Assembly: GCF_003148685.1 (NCBI RefSeq) | Contig: NZ_QGGR01000031.1 | Location: 48,537-112,536 of the forward strand | DNA: 64,000 bases | Reading direction: 5' to 3' | DNA from: Actinoplanes xinjiangensis | GTDB lineage: Bacteria > Actinomycetota > Actinomycetes > Mycobacteriales > Micromonosporaceae | Part shown: positions 33,482-43,600 of the stretch, one piece after another | Layout: each line of letters starts with the position of its first letter | Numbering within the stretch: the stretch's first letter is position 1 | Made by a program: the position numbers and the translations under genes | The notes under the pieces: model-generated | The model's database searches: none | Told to the model about the DNA's origin: nothing | What the model saw: the letters and a program-made list of their open reading frames with translations, nothing else

Positions 33482-35808
33482 GCGCCGTGTGGGCGGCCGC
33501 GCGGGCCGCGATCCGCCGCCGCCGGCTGCAGACGTTCGTGATCGCGCTGGTCGCGCTGCTGTGCACGGCGACGGTGGTGGTCTCGCTGGCGCTGCTGGAC
33601 GCGACGTCGGCGCCGTTCGACCGGGTGTTCGCTCAGCAGCGGGGCGCGCACGCGGTCGCCACCTACGATGCGGCGCGGGTGAGCGCGGAGCAGCTGGCCG
33701 CCGCGCGCACCGGCGCGACCGAGGTGGCCGGGCCGTTCGGGCAGACCGTCGTCGAGACGGAGGCGGCCGGGCCGATCGGTGCGATGCTGGGGCCGCTGAC
33801 CGTCGTCGGCCGGGCCGATCCGGCCGGGGAGGTGGACCGGCTCGACGTCTGGCGGGGCCGGTGGCCGTCGGCGCCCGGTGAGATCACGCTGAACGCGCCA
33901 CCGGATGACGAGGCGAGCTTCGCCCGGGGGCCGATGGCCCACCTGACGTCGCTGAGCGGGAACGGGACGGCCCTGACCGTCGTCGGCTGGGCGTACAGCG
34001 TGAGCCACTCCGCCGACGGGTGGGTGACGCCGGAGCAGATGACGGCGTGGCGACCGGCCGCGACTCAGGTGCTGTACCGGTTCGCCGGCGACGTGTCCAC
34101 GCGGGACGCGGTGGGGCAGCGACTGACCGGGGTGACCACGGGGCTCCCCGGCGGGGCGCTGCTCGCCGCCGAGCCCTACCAGGTGGTCAAGGAGGAGGCG
34201 GCCGAGACCGCCGGCGTCTACCTGCCGTTCCTCGGCGCCTTCGGGGTGCTCGGGGTGCTGGTCGCGGTGATCATCGTGGGCAATGTGGTGAGCGGCGCGG
34301 TGGTCTCCGGCTTCCGGCACATCGGCGTGCTCAAGTCGCTCGGGTTCACCCCGCGCCAGGTGGTCGCCGTCTACCTGACCATGGTCACCGTCCCGGCGAC
34401 GGCCGGCGCGATCCTCGGCACGGTGCTGGGCACTCTCGGCGCGGGGCCGCTGCTGGAAGACACGTTCCGTGGCCTCGGCTACGGGCAGGACACCGGCGTG
34501 CAGTCCTGGGTCTGGGCGGCCGGCCTGCTGGGTGTGCCGGCGCTGGTCCTGCTCGCCGCGCTGCTGCCCGCGTCACGGGCACGCCGCCTCTCGGCGGCCG
34601 AGGCGATCAGCGCGGGCAGCGCCCCACGACGCGGTCGCGCGCTGCGGGTGCAGAGGATCCTCGGGGGTACGCGACTGCCGCGCTCGATCAGCCTCGGGCT
34701 GGGCCTCCCGTTCGCCCGGCCGGGCCGGACCGCCCTGACCATGGCGTCGCTGCTGCTCGGCGTGACCACGGTGACGTTCGCGACCGGGCTGGCCGACACG
34801 CTGATCGCGACGTCCCGGCTGGACGCGGCGGCCGGCGGCGACGTCGGGGTCCGCCCGGCGCCGGACGGCATGGCGGGTGTGCGGACGACCCAGCGCGACG
34901 ACAGGGAGATCGAGGCGCTGCTGCGGGGGCTGCCCGGCGTCGCGAAGGTGGGGGCGTCGGCGGGGCGCACCGTCCCGGTGGCCGGCCAGAGTTCACCGGT
35001 CCACGTCGACTTCATCCGGGGTGACGTCGCCGCGATGGGCTACGAGGCGCAGCTCCTGAAAGGCCGGTGGCTGGCCGGGCCGGACGAGGTGGTGGCGTCC
35101 GCCAAGCTGATCAACAAGCGCGGGCTGGCGGTCGGTGACTCGCTGATCCTGGAGCTGGAGGGTGTCCGGACGACCGTCACGATCGTCGGCGAGACCGTGC
35201 AGTCCCTGCCCGGGCCCGGTGACAGCCTGTTCGCCTCCTGGCGGGAGCTGCAGAGGGTGGACCCGTCCGACTTCTACTTCCAGGTCGAGCTGGCCGAGGG
35301 GGCGGACGTGCAGGCGTTCATGGAGTCGGCGCGGGCGGCCGATCCCGGCCTGACCCTGTGGGACAACACCGACGTCGGCGAGCTGACGGTGGTCGTCACC
35401 GGCATCTCGACGGTGCTGGCGCTGTTGCTGTCCACGGTGGCGGCGCTCGGGGTGCTCAACACGGTCGCGCTCAACGTCCAGGACCGCCGCCGGGATCTGG
35501 GCATGCTCAAGTCGATCGGGATGACCCCGCGCCAGGTGCTCGCCATGCTGGTCACGTCGATGGCGGCGCTCGGGGTGGCCGGCGGGCTGCTCGGTATCCC
35601 GTTCGGGATGGCGGCGCACCGGCTGGTGATCCCGCTGGCCGCCGACGCGGCGAAGGTGACCCTGCCCGACTACGTGCTGCGGGTGTGGGACCCGGCGACG
35701 CTGGCGCTGATGGTGCTCAGCGGGGTGTTGATCGCCATCCTCGGCGCGCTGTTGCCGGCCCGGTCCGCGGCCCAGCTGAGCATCGCCCGGGTCCTGCACA
35801 ACGAGTAG
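33478..35808 (+). CDS. FtsX-like ABC permease, two-domain
   Basis: This encodes 776 residues from GTG 33478. It is a fused permease with two FtsX modules. An N-terminal helix is followed by an extracellular domain, three helices around residues 250-370 (IGVLKSLGFTPRQVVAVYL), a helix near 425, a second extracellular domain, and three helices around 640-770 (LGMLKSIGMTPRQVLAML). It partners the ATPase upstream and is probably induced by the divergent two-component system. The substrate may be an antimicrobial peptide or lipid; this is inferred from family and layout. Confidence 0.93.
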   Translation: MSAVWAAARAAIRRRRLQTFVIALVALLCTATVVVSLALLDATSAPFDRVFAQQRGAHAVATYDAARVSAEQLAAARTGATEVAGPFGQTVVETEAAGPIGAMLGPLTVVGRADPAGEVDRLDVWRGRWPSAPGEITLNAPPDDEASFARGPMAHLTSLSGNGTALTVVGWAYSVSHSADGWVTPEQMTAWRPAATQVLYRFAGDVSTRDAVGQRLTGVTTGLPGGALLAAEPYQVVKEEAAETAGVYLPFLGAFGVLGVLVAVIIVGNVVSGAVVSGFRHIGVLKSLGFTPRQVVAVYLTMVTVPATAGAILGTVLGTLGAGPLLEDTFRGLGYGQDTGVQSWVWAAGLLGVPALVLLAALLPASRARRLSAAEAISAGSAPRRGRALRVQRILGGTRLPRSISLGLGLPFARPGRTALTMASLLLGVTTVTFATGLADTLIATSRLDAAAGGDVGVRPAPDGMAGVRTTQRDDREIEALLRGLPGVAKVGASAGRTVPVAGQSSPVHVDFIRGDVAAMGYEAQLLKGRWLAGPDEVVASAKLINKRGLAVGDSLILELEGVRTTVTIVGETVQSLPGPGDSLFASWRELQRVDPSDFYFQVELAEGADVQAFMESARAADPGLTLWDNTDVGELTVVVTGISTVLALLLSTVAALGVLNTVALNVQDRRRDLGMLKSIGMTPRQVLAMLVTSMAALGVAGGLLGIPFGMAAHRLVIPLAADAAKVTLPDYVLRVWDPATLALMVLSGVLIAILGALLPARSAAQLSIARVLHNE

Positions 35809-35898
35809 CGGGCCGCGGCCCGCCTGAGCATCGGTTCGTCTACAGCGGACGGGCCGGGGCGGATGCTGGGGTTACCGCCCCGGTCCGCCGCTGCGGAC

Positions 35899-35930
35899 CG
35901 GACGGCCCGGGGTCATGCCCGGGCCGTCCG
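35899..35930 (+). terminator. terminator hairpin after the ABC operon
   Basis: CGGACGGCCCGGG (35899-35911) pairs perfectly with CCCGGGCCGTCCG (35918-35930) around GTCATG. It lies 90 bp past the permease stop. The rest of the 257-bp gap shows no gene. Confidence 0.8.
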
Positions 35931-36065
35931 CGTGCCGGGAGGGCGGAGGCGGCATCAGCACCAGGTCGGGCGCGAACGCGGCATGGAGCAGGCCGCGGCA
36001 CCCGCCAGGTCACCGCCTCGAACCGCTGCCGGCTCGCCTGTCCCCGTGGATCAGGCGAGACGGGG

Positions 36066-36389
36066 TCAGACCACCTTCTGGATGGTCACGTCGTCGATGT
36101 CCTCACCGATCGGGCAGCCCGCCGAGGACGTGCCCGCCGAGGTCCTCCACCCGCCGTAGACGGTCCGCGAGATCGAGCCGGTGGTGATCTTGTAACAGAC
36201 CACCTTGACGCGGAACGAGGAGCCGTTCGTCACGGTCGTGCACTTCGCCGTGCCGGTCCGGCCGGAGTAGTTGGTCGAGCAGCCGCCGAGCGCGGCCTGC
36301 GCGGTGCCGGGAGCGGCCAGGACCAGCCCGGCCGTCACCAGGCCACCGACGGCCAGGGCCTTGGCAGTACGACGAATGGTGTCCGCCAT
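36066..36389 (-). CDS. secreted four-cysteine protein
   Basis: This encodes 107 residues from ATG 36389, with GGAGG 7 nt upstream. A Sec signal (MADTIRRTAKALAVGGLVTAGLVLAAPGTAQA) ends at AQA-A near residue 32. The mature 75 residues contain four Cys (GGCS, AKCT, VVCY, AGCP), enough for two disulfides, and are rich in Thr/Ser/Gly with alternating strands. I know no family match. It is divergent from a large AfsR-type regulator, with an inverted repeat between them. A secreted peptide under dedicated control is the simplest reading; the role is unknown. Confidence 0.75.
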   Translation of the reverse strand: MADTIRRTAKALAVGGLVTAGLVLAAPGTAQAALGGCSTNYSGRTGTAKCTTVTNGSSFRVKVVCYKITTGSISRTVYGGWRTSAGTSSAGCPIGEDIDDVTIQKVV

Positions 36390-36404
36390 GTTGTTTCCTC
36401 CTTC

Positions 36405-36429
36405 TGATCGATCCGGTCGTGATCGATCA
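36405..36429. promoter_or_regulatory. inverted repeat between secreted protein and AfsR-type gene
   Basis: TGATCGATC (36405-36413) and GATCGATCA (36421-36429) are perfect inverted copies around CGGTCGT. The site is 16 bp from the secreted protein's start and 44 bp from the regulator's, so it could control both. Confidence 0.55.
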
Positions 36430-36472
36430 CTGAGGCGAATCATGACGACACACGTTGATACATTCCCTATAC

Positions 36473-39400
36473 ATGAGGTTCACGGTGCTCGGTCCGGTCG
36501 GCGCGAGTGCCGACGGTCAGCTGGTCCCGATCACCCGGGCCCAACGCCGGGCCGTTCTCGCGTTTCTGCTGCTCAACGCCAACCGCACGGTGACGGTGAC
36601 CGAGCTGATCGACGCACTGTGGGAGGCCGGTCCACCGGCCACCGCCCGTACCCAGGTGTTCGCCGCCGTCTCGGCGGTCCGGCGGGCTCTGCGGACGGCC
36701 GGCGCGGAGCCGGTGACGAGTGTGCACGGCGGTTACCGGCTGGACGCCGGCCCCGGGGAGCTCGACCTGCTGGCCTTCGACGAGGCGGTCACCGGGGCCC
36801 GGGAGCACGCCGGCCGCGGTGACCTCGATGCGGCGGTGCACCTCCTGCGGGACGGTCTCGCGCTGTGGACCGGCCCGGCTCTCGGCGGGGTCAGCGGCGC
36901 CTGGGTGGAACCGGCCCGGGTGGCGCTGGACGACCGCCGTCTCACCGCGCTGGAGCAGGTGTTCGCCTGGGAGCTGGATCGCGGCGGCCACGACGCGGTG
37001 CTGGCCGAGCTGACCGTCGCCGCGGCCGCCGCACCGCTGCGGGAACGGCTCGCCGGATGCCTGATGCTGGCGCTCTACCGGTCCGGGCGGCAGGCCGAGG
37101 CGCTGGCCGTCTACCGGCGGACGCACCGGCTGCTGGTCGACGAGATCGGTGTCGAGCCGGGACCCGAGCTGACCGCTCTGCACCAGGGCGTTCTCGGCAA
37201 CGACGAGTCGCTGCGTGCGCCGGGCACCGTGCGGCCGGCCGCGCCGCAGCGGCGTTTCCTGCCCCGCGACATCCCCGATTTCACCGGCCGCGACGCCGAA
37301 CTGGACCGGCTGGACGAGCTGACCGCCGACGCCGACCTGCTGGTGCTGGGTGCGGTCGGCGTGGGTGGCATCGGCAAGACGGCGCTGGCCGTGCACTGGG
37401 CGCACCGGGCCGCGCACCGCTTCCCGGACGGTCAGCTCTACCTCAACCTGCGGGGGTACGAGGAACGCGCCCCGCTGCGCCCGGCCGAGGCGCTGAGCAC
37501 GCTGCTCGGCGCGCTCGGGGTGGCACCGCAGCGGGTGCCCTCCGACGTCGACAGCGCGTCCGCCCTGTTGCGGGACACGCTGGCCGGGCAGCGGGTGCTC
37601 CTGCTGCTCGACAACGCCCGCTCCGCCGAGCAGGTGCGGCCCCTGCTGCCCGGATCCTCCCCCGCTCTCGTGCTGGTGACCAGCCGGGACGCGCTCGGCG
37701 GCCTGATCGCCCGGGACGGCGCACGGCGGCTGGAGGTGGACCTGCTGCCGTACGCCGACGCTCTCGATCTGATCACCCGGATCCTCGGCGCGGACCGGGT
37801 GGCCGCCGAGCCGGAGGCCGCCGCCGACCTGGTCGCCGTCTGCGGGCGGCTGCCGCTCGCCCTGCGGATCGCGGCGGCGCATCTGACCGTCCGGCCCGGT
37901 GACGGCATCGCCGGATACGTGGCCCGGACCCGCCTGGATTCGCTGGCGATCGACGGCGACCCGGCGAGCAACCTGTGGGCCGTCTTCGACCAGTCCTACC
38001 GCAGCCTGACCGCCGCTGAACAGCGCGCCCTGCGGCTGCTCGGCACCGCACCGGGCGCGGACCTCGCCGTCCCGGCGGCGGCCGCGCTGACCGGCCACGA
38101 CGCCGGTGCGGCGGAGGCGATCCTGCGGGCGCTCGCCGACGCCAGCCTGCTCGTCGAACACCGGGCCGGACGGTTCACCATGCACGACTTGACCAGGGAG
38201 TACGCCGCCGGGCGGGCGGATGCCGCGGAACGGGCCGCCGCACTGCAACGGCTGGCCGCCTGGCTGGTCGGCACGGTCGAGTCGGCGGTGGCGGTGCTGC
38301 ACCCCGGGTACGTGCAGGCGCCGGGCTCCGGGGCACCGCACGGGTTCGACGATCCCGGGGCGGCCCGGGAGTGGTTCGCCGCCGAACTGGGGAACATCAT
38401 CGCCGTCATCGAGGCCGGTACCGCGCTCGGCTGCCCGGACGCCGTGTGGCGGCTGGCCTTCGCCTGCCGGTTCCACTTCAACGGCCGGCTCGACGGGCCG
38501 ACCGCCCTGAGCCTGGGCCGGGCCGCGGTGGAGGCCGCCGACCGGACCGGTGACGTCCGGGCTCAGGCGGCCGCGGCGCTGGTGATGGCCCGTGCGTACA
38601 CCACCGACGCCCACGACGACCGGTGCCGGGCACACGCCCGGCGTTGTCTCGAGCTGGCCGGCGACTCCGGCTGGCACGACATCGAGGCGGACGCGCACAA
38701 CACGCTGAGCGTGCATCACATGTTCGCCGGCGATCTGCGTCTCGCCGCCGATCATGCGCGGCTCGCCTTCGATCATTCGATGGCCTGCGGTGTCGTACCG
38801 CCGCAGTTTCTCGGCAAGGTCGGCCTGATCATGCTGCTGATGGGCCGGCTCGCCGAGGCCGCCGACTGCTTCGAGCAGACCCTCGCCCATCAGCCGCCCG
38901 GCTTCGGGCGGGCGGTCACCCTGCTCAACCTGGCCGAGACACGCCGCCTCCAGGGCCGGGACGGCGAGGCGGGCGGCCACCTGGACGAGGCGGTCGGGCA
39001 CCTGACCGCCGAGGGCAACACCCACCTCGTCGCGCTGGTCCGCGCCGACCAGGCGGTCCTGGTCCACCGGCAGGGCCGTCACCAGGAGGCCTGGCGGATG
39101 CTCGAGGACTCCCGCACCGCGCTGGCCGGGCGGATCGACATGCTCAACGGCTGGCAGCTGACCCAGCGGCACGCCGAGCTGCTGATCGCGTCCGGCCGGG
39201 CCGCCGAGGCGGTCGAGCGGCTACGGCCCGCGATCGAGCAGGTCAGCGCGATGGTGGGTCTCCAGCAGCCGGCCACGCAGCTGCTGGTCGTGCTGGCCGG
39301 GGCCTATCTGGGCGACGATCCGCGGCAGGCGGCCGAGGTGGCCGCCGAGGCCGTGGAGTCCGCCCGCAAAGGGCAGTTCCTGCTGCTGGAGGGGCAGGCG

Positions 39401-39583
39401 CTGACCATCCTGGCCCAGGCGCTGCGCCGGCTCGGCCGGGACGCGGAGGCGCGGGAGGCGGCGGAGGAGGCGCTGGGCGTCCACGAGCAGACCGGCCATC
39501 AGCCGGGCCGGGACGGGACCGCCGCACTGCTGGGCGAACTGGATGGGCAGACCGGCAGGCCCCGTACCGCCCGCACGCCGTAA
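36473..39583 (+). CDS. AfsR/SARP-type regulator with NB-ARC and TPR domains
   Basis: This encodes 1036 residues from ATG 36473. Residues 1-90 form an OmpR-like DNA-binding domain (RFTVLGPVGASADGQLV, ANRTVTVTELIDALWEAGPP, VHGGYRL). Residues 95-240 are a BTAD domain ending in DEIGVEPGPELTALHQ. An NB-ARC ATPase follows, with the P-loop VGVGGIGKTALAVHWAHRAA near residue 300, LLLLDNARSAEQV (Walker B) and CGRLPLALRIAA. A winged-helix region (FTMHDLTREYA) leads to TPR-like helical repeats from about 640 to the end. Such proteins are ATP-gated activators of secondary metabolism or secreted-product genes. The adjacent secreted protein is a likely target. Confidence 0.93.
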   Translation: MRFTVLGPVGASADGQLVPITRAQRRAVLAFLLLNANRTVTVTELIDALWEAGPPATARTQVFAAVSAVRRALRTAGAEPVTSVHGGYRLDAGPGELDLLAFDEAVTGAREHAGRGDLDAAVHLLRDGLALWTGPALGGVSGAWVEPARVALDDRRLTALEQVFAWELDRGGHDAVLAELTVAAAAAPLRERLAGCLMLALYRSGRQAEALAVYRRTHRLLVDEIGVEPGPELTALHQGVLGNDESLRAPGTVRPAAPQRRFLPRDIPDFTGRDAELDRLDELTADADLLVLGAVGVGGIGKTALAVHWAHRAAHRFPDGQLYLNLRGYEERAPLRPAEALSTLLGALGVAPQRVPSDVDSASALLRDTLAGQRVLLLLDNARSAEQVRPLLPGSSPALVLVTSRDALGGLIARDGARRLEVDLLPYADALDLITRILGADRVAAEPEAAADLVAVCGRLPLALRIAAAHLTVRPGDGIAGYVARTRLDSLAIDGDPASNLWAVFDQSYRSLTAAEQRALRLLGTAPGADLAVPAAAALTGHDAGAAEAILRALADASLLVEHRAGRFTMHDLTREYAAGRADAAERAAALQRLAAWLVGTVESAVAVLHPGYVQAPGSGAPHGFDDPGAAREWFAAELGNIIAVIEAGTALGCPDAVWRLAFACRFHFNGRLDGPTALSLGRAAVEAADRTGDVRAQAAAALVMARAYTTDAHDDRCRAHARRCLELAGDSGWHDIEADAHNTLSVHHMFAGDLRLAADHARLAFDHSMACGVVPPQFLGKVGLIMLLMGRLAEAADCFEQTLAHQPPGFGRAVTLLNLAETRRLQGRDGEAGGHLDEAVGHLTAEGNTHLVALVRADQAVLVHRQGRHQEAWRMLEDSRTALAGRIDMLNGWQLTQRHAELLIASGRAAEAVERLRPAIEQVSAMVGLQQPATQLLVVLAGAYLGDDPRQAAEVAAEAVESARKGQFLLLEGQALTILAQALRRLGRDAEAREAAEEALGVHEQTGHQPGRDGTAALLGELDGQTGRPRTARTP

Positions 39584-39603
39584 TCGGACACTAGGGTGAA
39601 CCC

Positions 39604-40512
39604 GTGAGCCGACCACTGCTGGCCGTTGACGCCCCCAGTCTCTACTTCCGCGCGTTCCACGGGATCCCGGAGAAAGCGGCGCAGACCGGGGCCGGCGAGC
39701 CGGTCAACGCCATCCGGGGCTTCCTCGACATGCTGGCCCAGCTGATCCGGACGCGACGTCCGGACCGGCTGGTCTGCGCACTGGACGCGGACTGGCGGCC
39801 GGCGTGGCGGGTGGAGCTGGTGCCGTCGTACAAGAAGCACCGGGTCGCCCACGGTGAGGTGGAGGAGGTCCCCGCCTCCCTGGAGAAGCAGGTGCCGATC
39901 CTGCTGGAGACGCTGGCGGCGATCGGGATCCCGGCCTTCGGCGTCAAGGGCTACGAGGCCGACGACGTCCTCGGGACGCTCGCCGTGGGCCAGCCGGCGC
40001 CGGTCGAGGTGGTGTCCGGCGACCGGGACCTGTTCCAGCTGGTCGACGACGCCCGTGGGACACGGCTGCTGTATTGCGGGCGGGGCGTGGCGAAGCTGGA
40101 GGACGCCGACGAGGCGCTGGTGCTCGCCAAGTACGGGGTGGCGGCCCGCTGGTACGCGGACTTCGCGGCGATGCGCGGCGACCCCAGCGACGGTCTGCCG
40201 GGGGTCGCCGGGGTCGGGGAGAAGACGGCGGCACGGCTGATCGAGCGGTACGGCGGGGTCGAGCAGATCGTGGCCGCCCTCGACGACCCGGACGCCGGGT
40301 TCGCGCCGGGCGTCCGCACGAAACTGGACGCCTCTCGCGACTACCTGGCCCGGGCGCTGCCGGTGTGCAAGGTCGCCACCGACGTGCCGCTGCCCGACTT
40401 CGACCCGGTGCTGCCGTCCGCCCCCCGCGACCCGGACGCCCTGCTGGCCCTCGCCGAACGATGGAACCTCGCCGGCTCCGCCCGGCGGCTGGTGGACGCG
40501 TTCGCGGGGTAG
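39604..40512 (+). CDS. stand-alone 5'-3' exonuclease
   Basis: This encodes 302 residues from GTG 39604, with AGGGTGA upstream. It is the PIN/H3TH nuclease related to the N-terminal domain of DNA polymerase I. LLAVDAPSLYFRAFHGIP gives the first metal Asp, KKHR the arch region, GYEADDVLGTLA and VVSGDRDLFQLVDD further acidic residues, and GDPSDGLPGVAGVGEKTAARLIERYGG the H3TH DNA-binding element. It trims flaps or RNA primers. Actinobacteria often carry it in addition to PolA. It starts 20 bp after the AfsR-type gene. Confidence 0.93.
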   Translation: MSRPLLAVDAPSLYFRAFHGIPEKAAQTGAGEPVNAIRGFLDMLAQLIRTRRPDRLVCALDADWRPAWRVELVPSYKKHRVAHGEVEEVPASLEKQVPILLETLAAIGIPAFGVKGYEADDVLGTLAVGQPAPVEVVSGDRDLFQLVDDARGTRLLYCGRGVAKLEDADEALVLAKYGVAARWYADFAAMRGDPSDGLPGVAGVGEKTAARLIERYGGVEQIVAALDDPDAGFAPGVRTKLDASRDYLARALPVCKVATDVPLPDFDPVLPSAPRDPDALLALAERWNLAGSARRLVDAFAG

Positions 40513-40615
40513 GAAGGTTGCCGTCCGGGTGCGGGCGGAGACGTGCGCTCAGGTCGGGGACGAAGCCCCCGATACGGCGGGTCGGCAACCCTGCCGCCCG
40601 ACGAACGGAGTGCGC
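40513..40615 (+). other. structured leader before the GGDEF-EAL gene
   Basis: GGTTGCCG (40516-40523) is complementary to CGGCAACC (40583-40590). Between them CGGGG (40555-40559) can pair with CCCCG (40567-40571). The 103-nt leader could fold as a nested structure ending just before the ribosome site. It does not match the conserved cores of the c-di-GMP riboswitches I know. Confidence 0.35.
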
Positions 40616-43600
40616 ATGTCGACGCGAGTGGCCCGCGCGTGCTTCGGCGCCTGGACGCTGGTCCTGACCTGCGTCTACTACGCCTTCCCGGACGCGCATC
40701 TGTACAGCTGGGCCGCGCTCGGCTACTCCTGCGCGATCGCCGTGCTGGTGGGGGTGCGCCTGAACCGGCCGCGCCGCAGGCTGCCGTGGTATCTGATCAG
40801 CGCCTCGATCGCCTGCTTCACCACCGGTGACAGCGCCTACAACCTGATCATCGAACTGGGCGGGGAACCGGACTTCCCGGGGGTGGCCGACTTCTTCTAC
40901 CTGGCGTTCTATCCGCTGTTGACGGCCGGGCTCCTGATGATGATCAGGACCCGCAACAGTGGGGACGCCAACCGGTCGGCGCTGCTGGACGCTCTGGTGC
41001 CGACGGTCGGGCTGGGCCTGCTCGCCTGGGTGTACTGGATCGCCCCGTTCACCCGCTCCGATCACCTGTCGATGCTGGAGAAGCTGGTCTCGATCGGTTA
41101 CCCGCTCGGTGACGTGCTGGTGCTGGCCATGATCCTGCGGATGTTCACCGGCTCCGGCAAGCGCCTGGACTCGGTGGCCACGTTCGGCATCGCCATGGTC
41201 GGGCTGCTGATCTCCGACGTGTTCTACGGCCAGTCGCAGCTGAACAGCGCGTGGGCGCTGGGCGGGCCGGTCGACCTGGGCTGGATCGTCTTCTACTCGG
41301 CGATGGGCTACGCCGCGCTGCGGCCGGGGATGGGTTCGCTGACCGAGCCGATCGAGCGGCCCAACCCGGGCATGGGCAGCCACCGGCTGTTCTGGCTGAG
41401 CACGGCCGCGCTGATCGCCCCGGCCGTGCTGGCACTGCAGTACATGCAGGGCCGGGAGGCGGAGATCGCCCGTGGCGGTGTCGTCGACGCACCGGTGATC
41501 GCGGCCGCCGCGGCGCTGATGTTCCTGCTGGTGCTGGCACGGGTCGCGGACCTGGCGCAGGCGCAACGGCAGGCGGGCAGCCGGGAGCGGGCACTGCGTG
41601 AGGCCGGGTCGCTGCTGTTCGCGGCGGCGACCGAGGAGGACGTGACGCGGGCGGTCAAGGAGGCCGTTGCCCGCCTGATGCCCACCGACCAGCCGTACCA
41701 CCTGCAGTTCCTGCCGCCCGCGGAGGGCCTGGCCGGCGAGACCTCGGTCCGCCGGATCGCCGCCGCGGACCTGCCGGACGGTTTCACGTCCGGCGGCTTC
41801 ACCCACGTCGTACACGCCATGCAGCGGCTGTCCGGGCACCGCACCGGCCGGCTGGTGATCGGGGCGTCCGACCCGGTGCTGCATCTGCTGCTGCCGGCGT
41901 TCGAAACCCTCAGCTCGCAGATCGCCGTGGTGCTGGAGCGGATCGAGCTGACCGCCGAGGTGAGCCGCCGGGAGGGCGAGACCTGGTTCCGGACGCTGAT
42001 CCAGAGCGCCGCCGACGTCATCCTGATCCTGGACGCCAACGGCACCATCCGGTACGCGACCCCGTCGGCCGAGACGCTGTTCGGCGACGACCCGACCGGC
42101 TCGCCGCTGGCCGGGCTCATCGCCGACGGCTCGCAGGAGGCGCTGCGCGAGATCCTCTTCCGGATCCGGTCCGGCGTCGGCGACCTCGACGACATTCAAC
42201 TGACCGGGGTACGCGCCGACGGCCGCCCGGTGGAGATCGAGTGCGACCTGCGCGACCTGCGCAACGACCCGACCGTGGCCGGCCTCGTGGTGACGCTGCG
42301 GGACGTGACCGAGCGGCGCGGGCTGGAGAAGGACCTCACCCACCAGGCGTTCCACGACGCGCTGACCGGGCTGGCCAACCGGGTGCTGCTGAAGGACCGG
42401 CTGGAGCAGGCGTTCTGCGTGGCCGAACGCGACGGCGCCACCCTCGGTGTGCTCTTCGTCGACCTGGACGACTTCAAGGAGGTCAACGACACTCTCGGGC
42501 ACGCGATCGGCGACCAGTTGCTGCTCGCGGTGGCGCAGCGGATCTCGGCGAACATCGGCAAGGGCAGCACCGCGGCCCGGATGGGTGGCGACGAGTTCGC
42601 CGTCCTGGTCGAGCAGAGCGACTCGGTCGATGCGGCCGAGCAGGTCGCGGCGGCGCTCGTCGAGGCCCTCGCGGTACCGGTGGAGGTGACCGACGGCAAC
42701 GGCGGCACCCACATGATCAGCGCCAAGTGCAGCGTCGGTGTCGCCACCAACCGGGACGCGGAGACCGCCACCGAGCTGCTGCGGCACGCCGACCTGGCGC
42801 TCTACCTGGCCAAGGGCAACGGCAAGGGCGGCTGGCAGCGCTACCAGAACGACCTGCACACCGCGATGATGCAGCGGCTGGAGATGCGTACCGCCCTGCA
42901 CGAGGCGATCGAGGACGAGCAGTTCGTGCTCCAGTTCCAGCCGATCGTCGAGCTGGTCGACCAGCGGATCACCGGCGTCGAGGCGCTGGTCCGGTGGCAG
43001 CACCCGGTCAAGGGACTGCTCGGGCCGTACCACTTCGTGGAGGCGGCCGAGGAGAGCGGCGCGATCGTCGGGATCGGTGGCTGGGTGCTGCGGGACGCGC
43101 TGCGGCAGTTCGCGCAGTGGAAGACCGAGAACCCGGAGACGACCCTGCGCTACGTCAGCGTGAACGTGTCGGCCCGGCAGTTCCGGGGTGCCGACTTCGC
43201 CGAGCAGGTGAGCTCGGCGCTGGCCGAGACCGGTGCGCGGCCCGAGTGGCTGCTGCTGGAGATCACCGAGAGCCTGGTGCTGAAGGACGCCGACAAGGTC
43301 CTCGCCGACCTCAAGGCACTGCGGGCGATGGGTGTGCGTATCGCGATCGACGATTTCGGTACGGGCTACTCGTCTCTGAGCTACCTGCGGCAGATGCCGG
43401 TGGACGTGCTGAAACTCGACAAGTCGTTCATCGACGACATCCTGCACAGCCGTCAGCAGCACGCGCTCGTCGACGCGATCGTCACCCTGTCGCACAACCT
43501 CGACCTGGCCGTCGTGGCCGAGGGCATCGAGGAGGCCGGCCAGCGTGCCGCCCTGGACGCGATGGGCTGCCAGTACGGCCAGGGTTACCACTTCGCCCGG

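Noticed and set aside
40513..40615. canonical c-di-GMP riboswitch
   Set aside because: The conserved core motifs of the class I and II c-di-GMP aptamers are absent; only generic pairing is visible.
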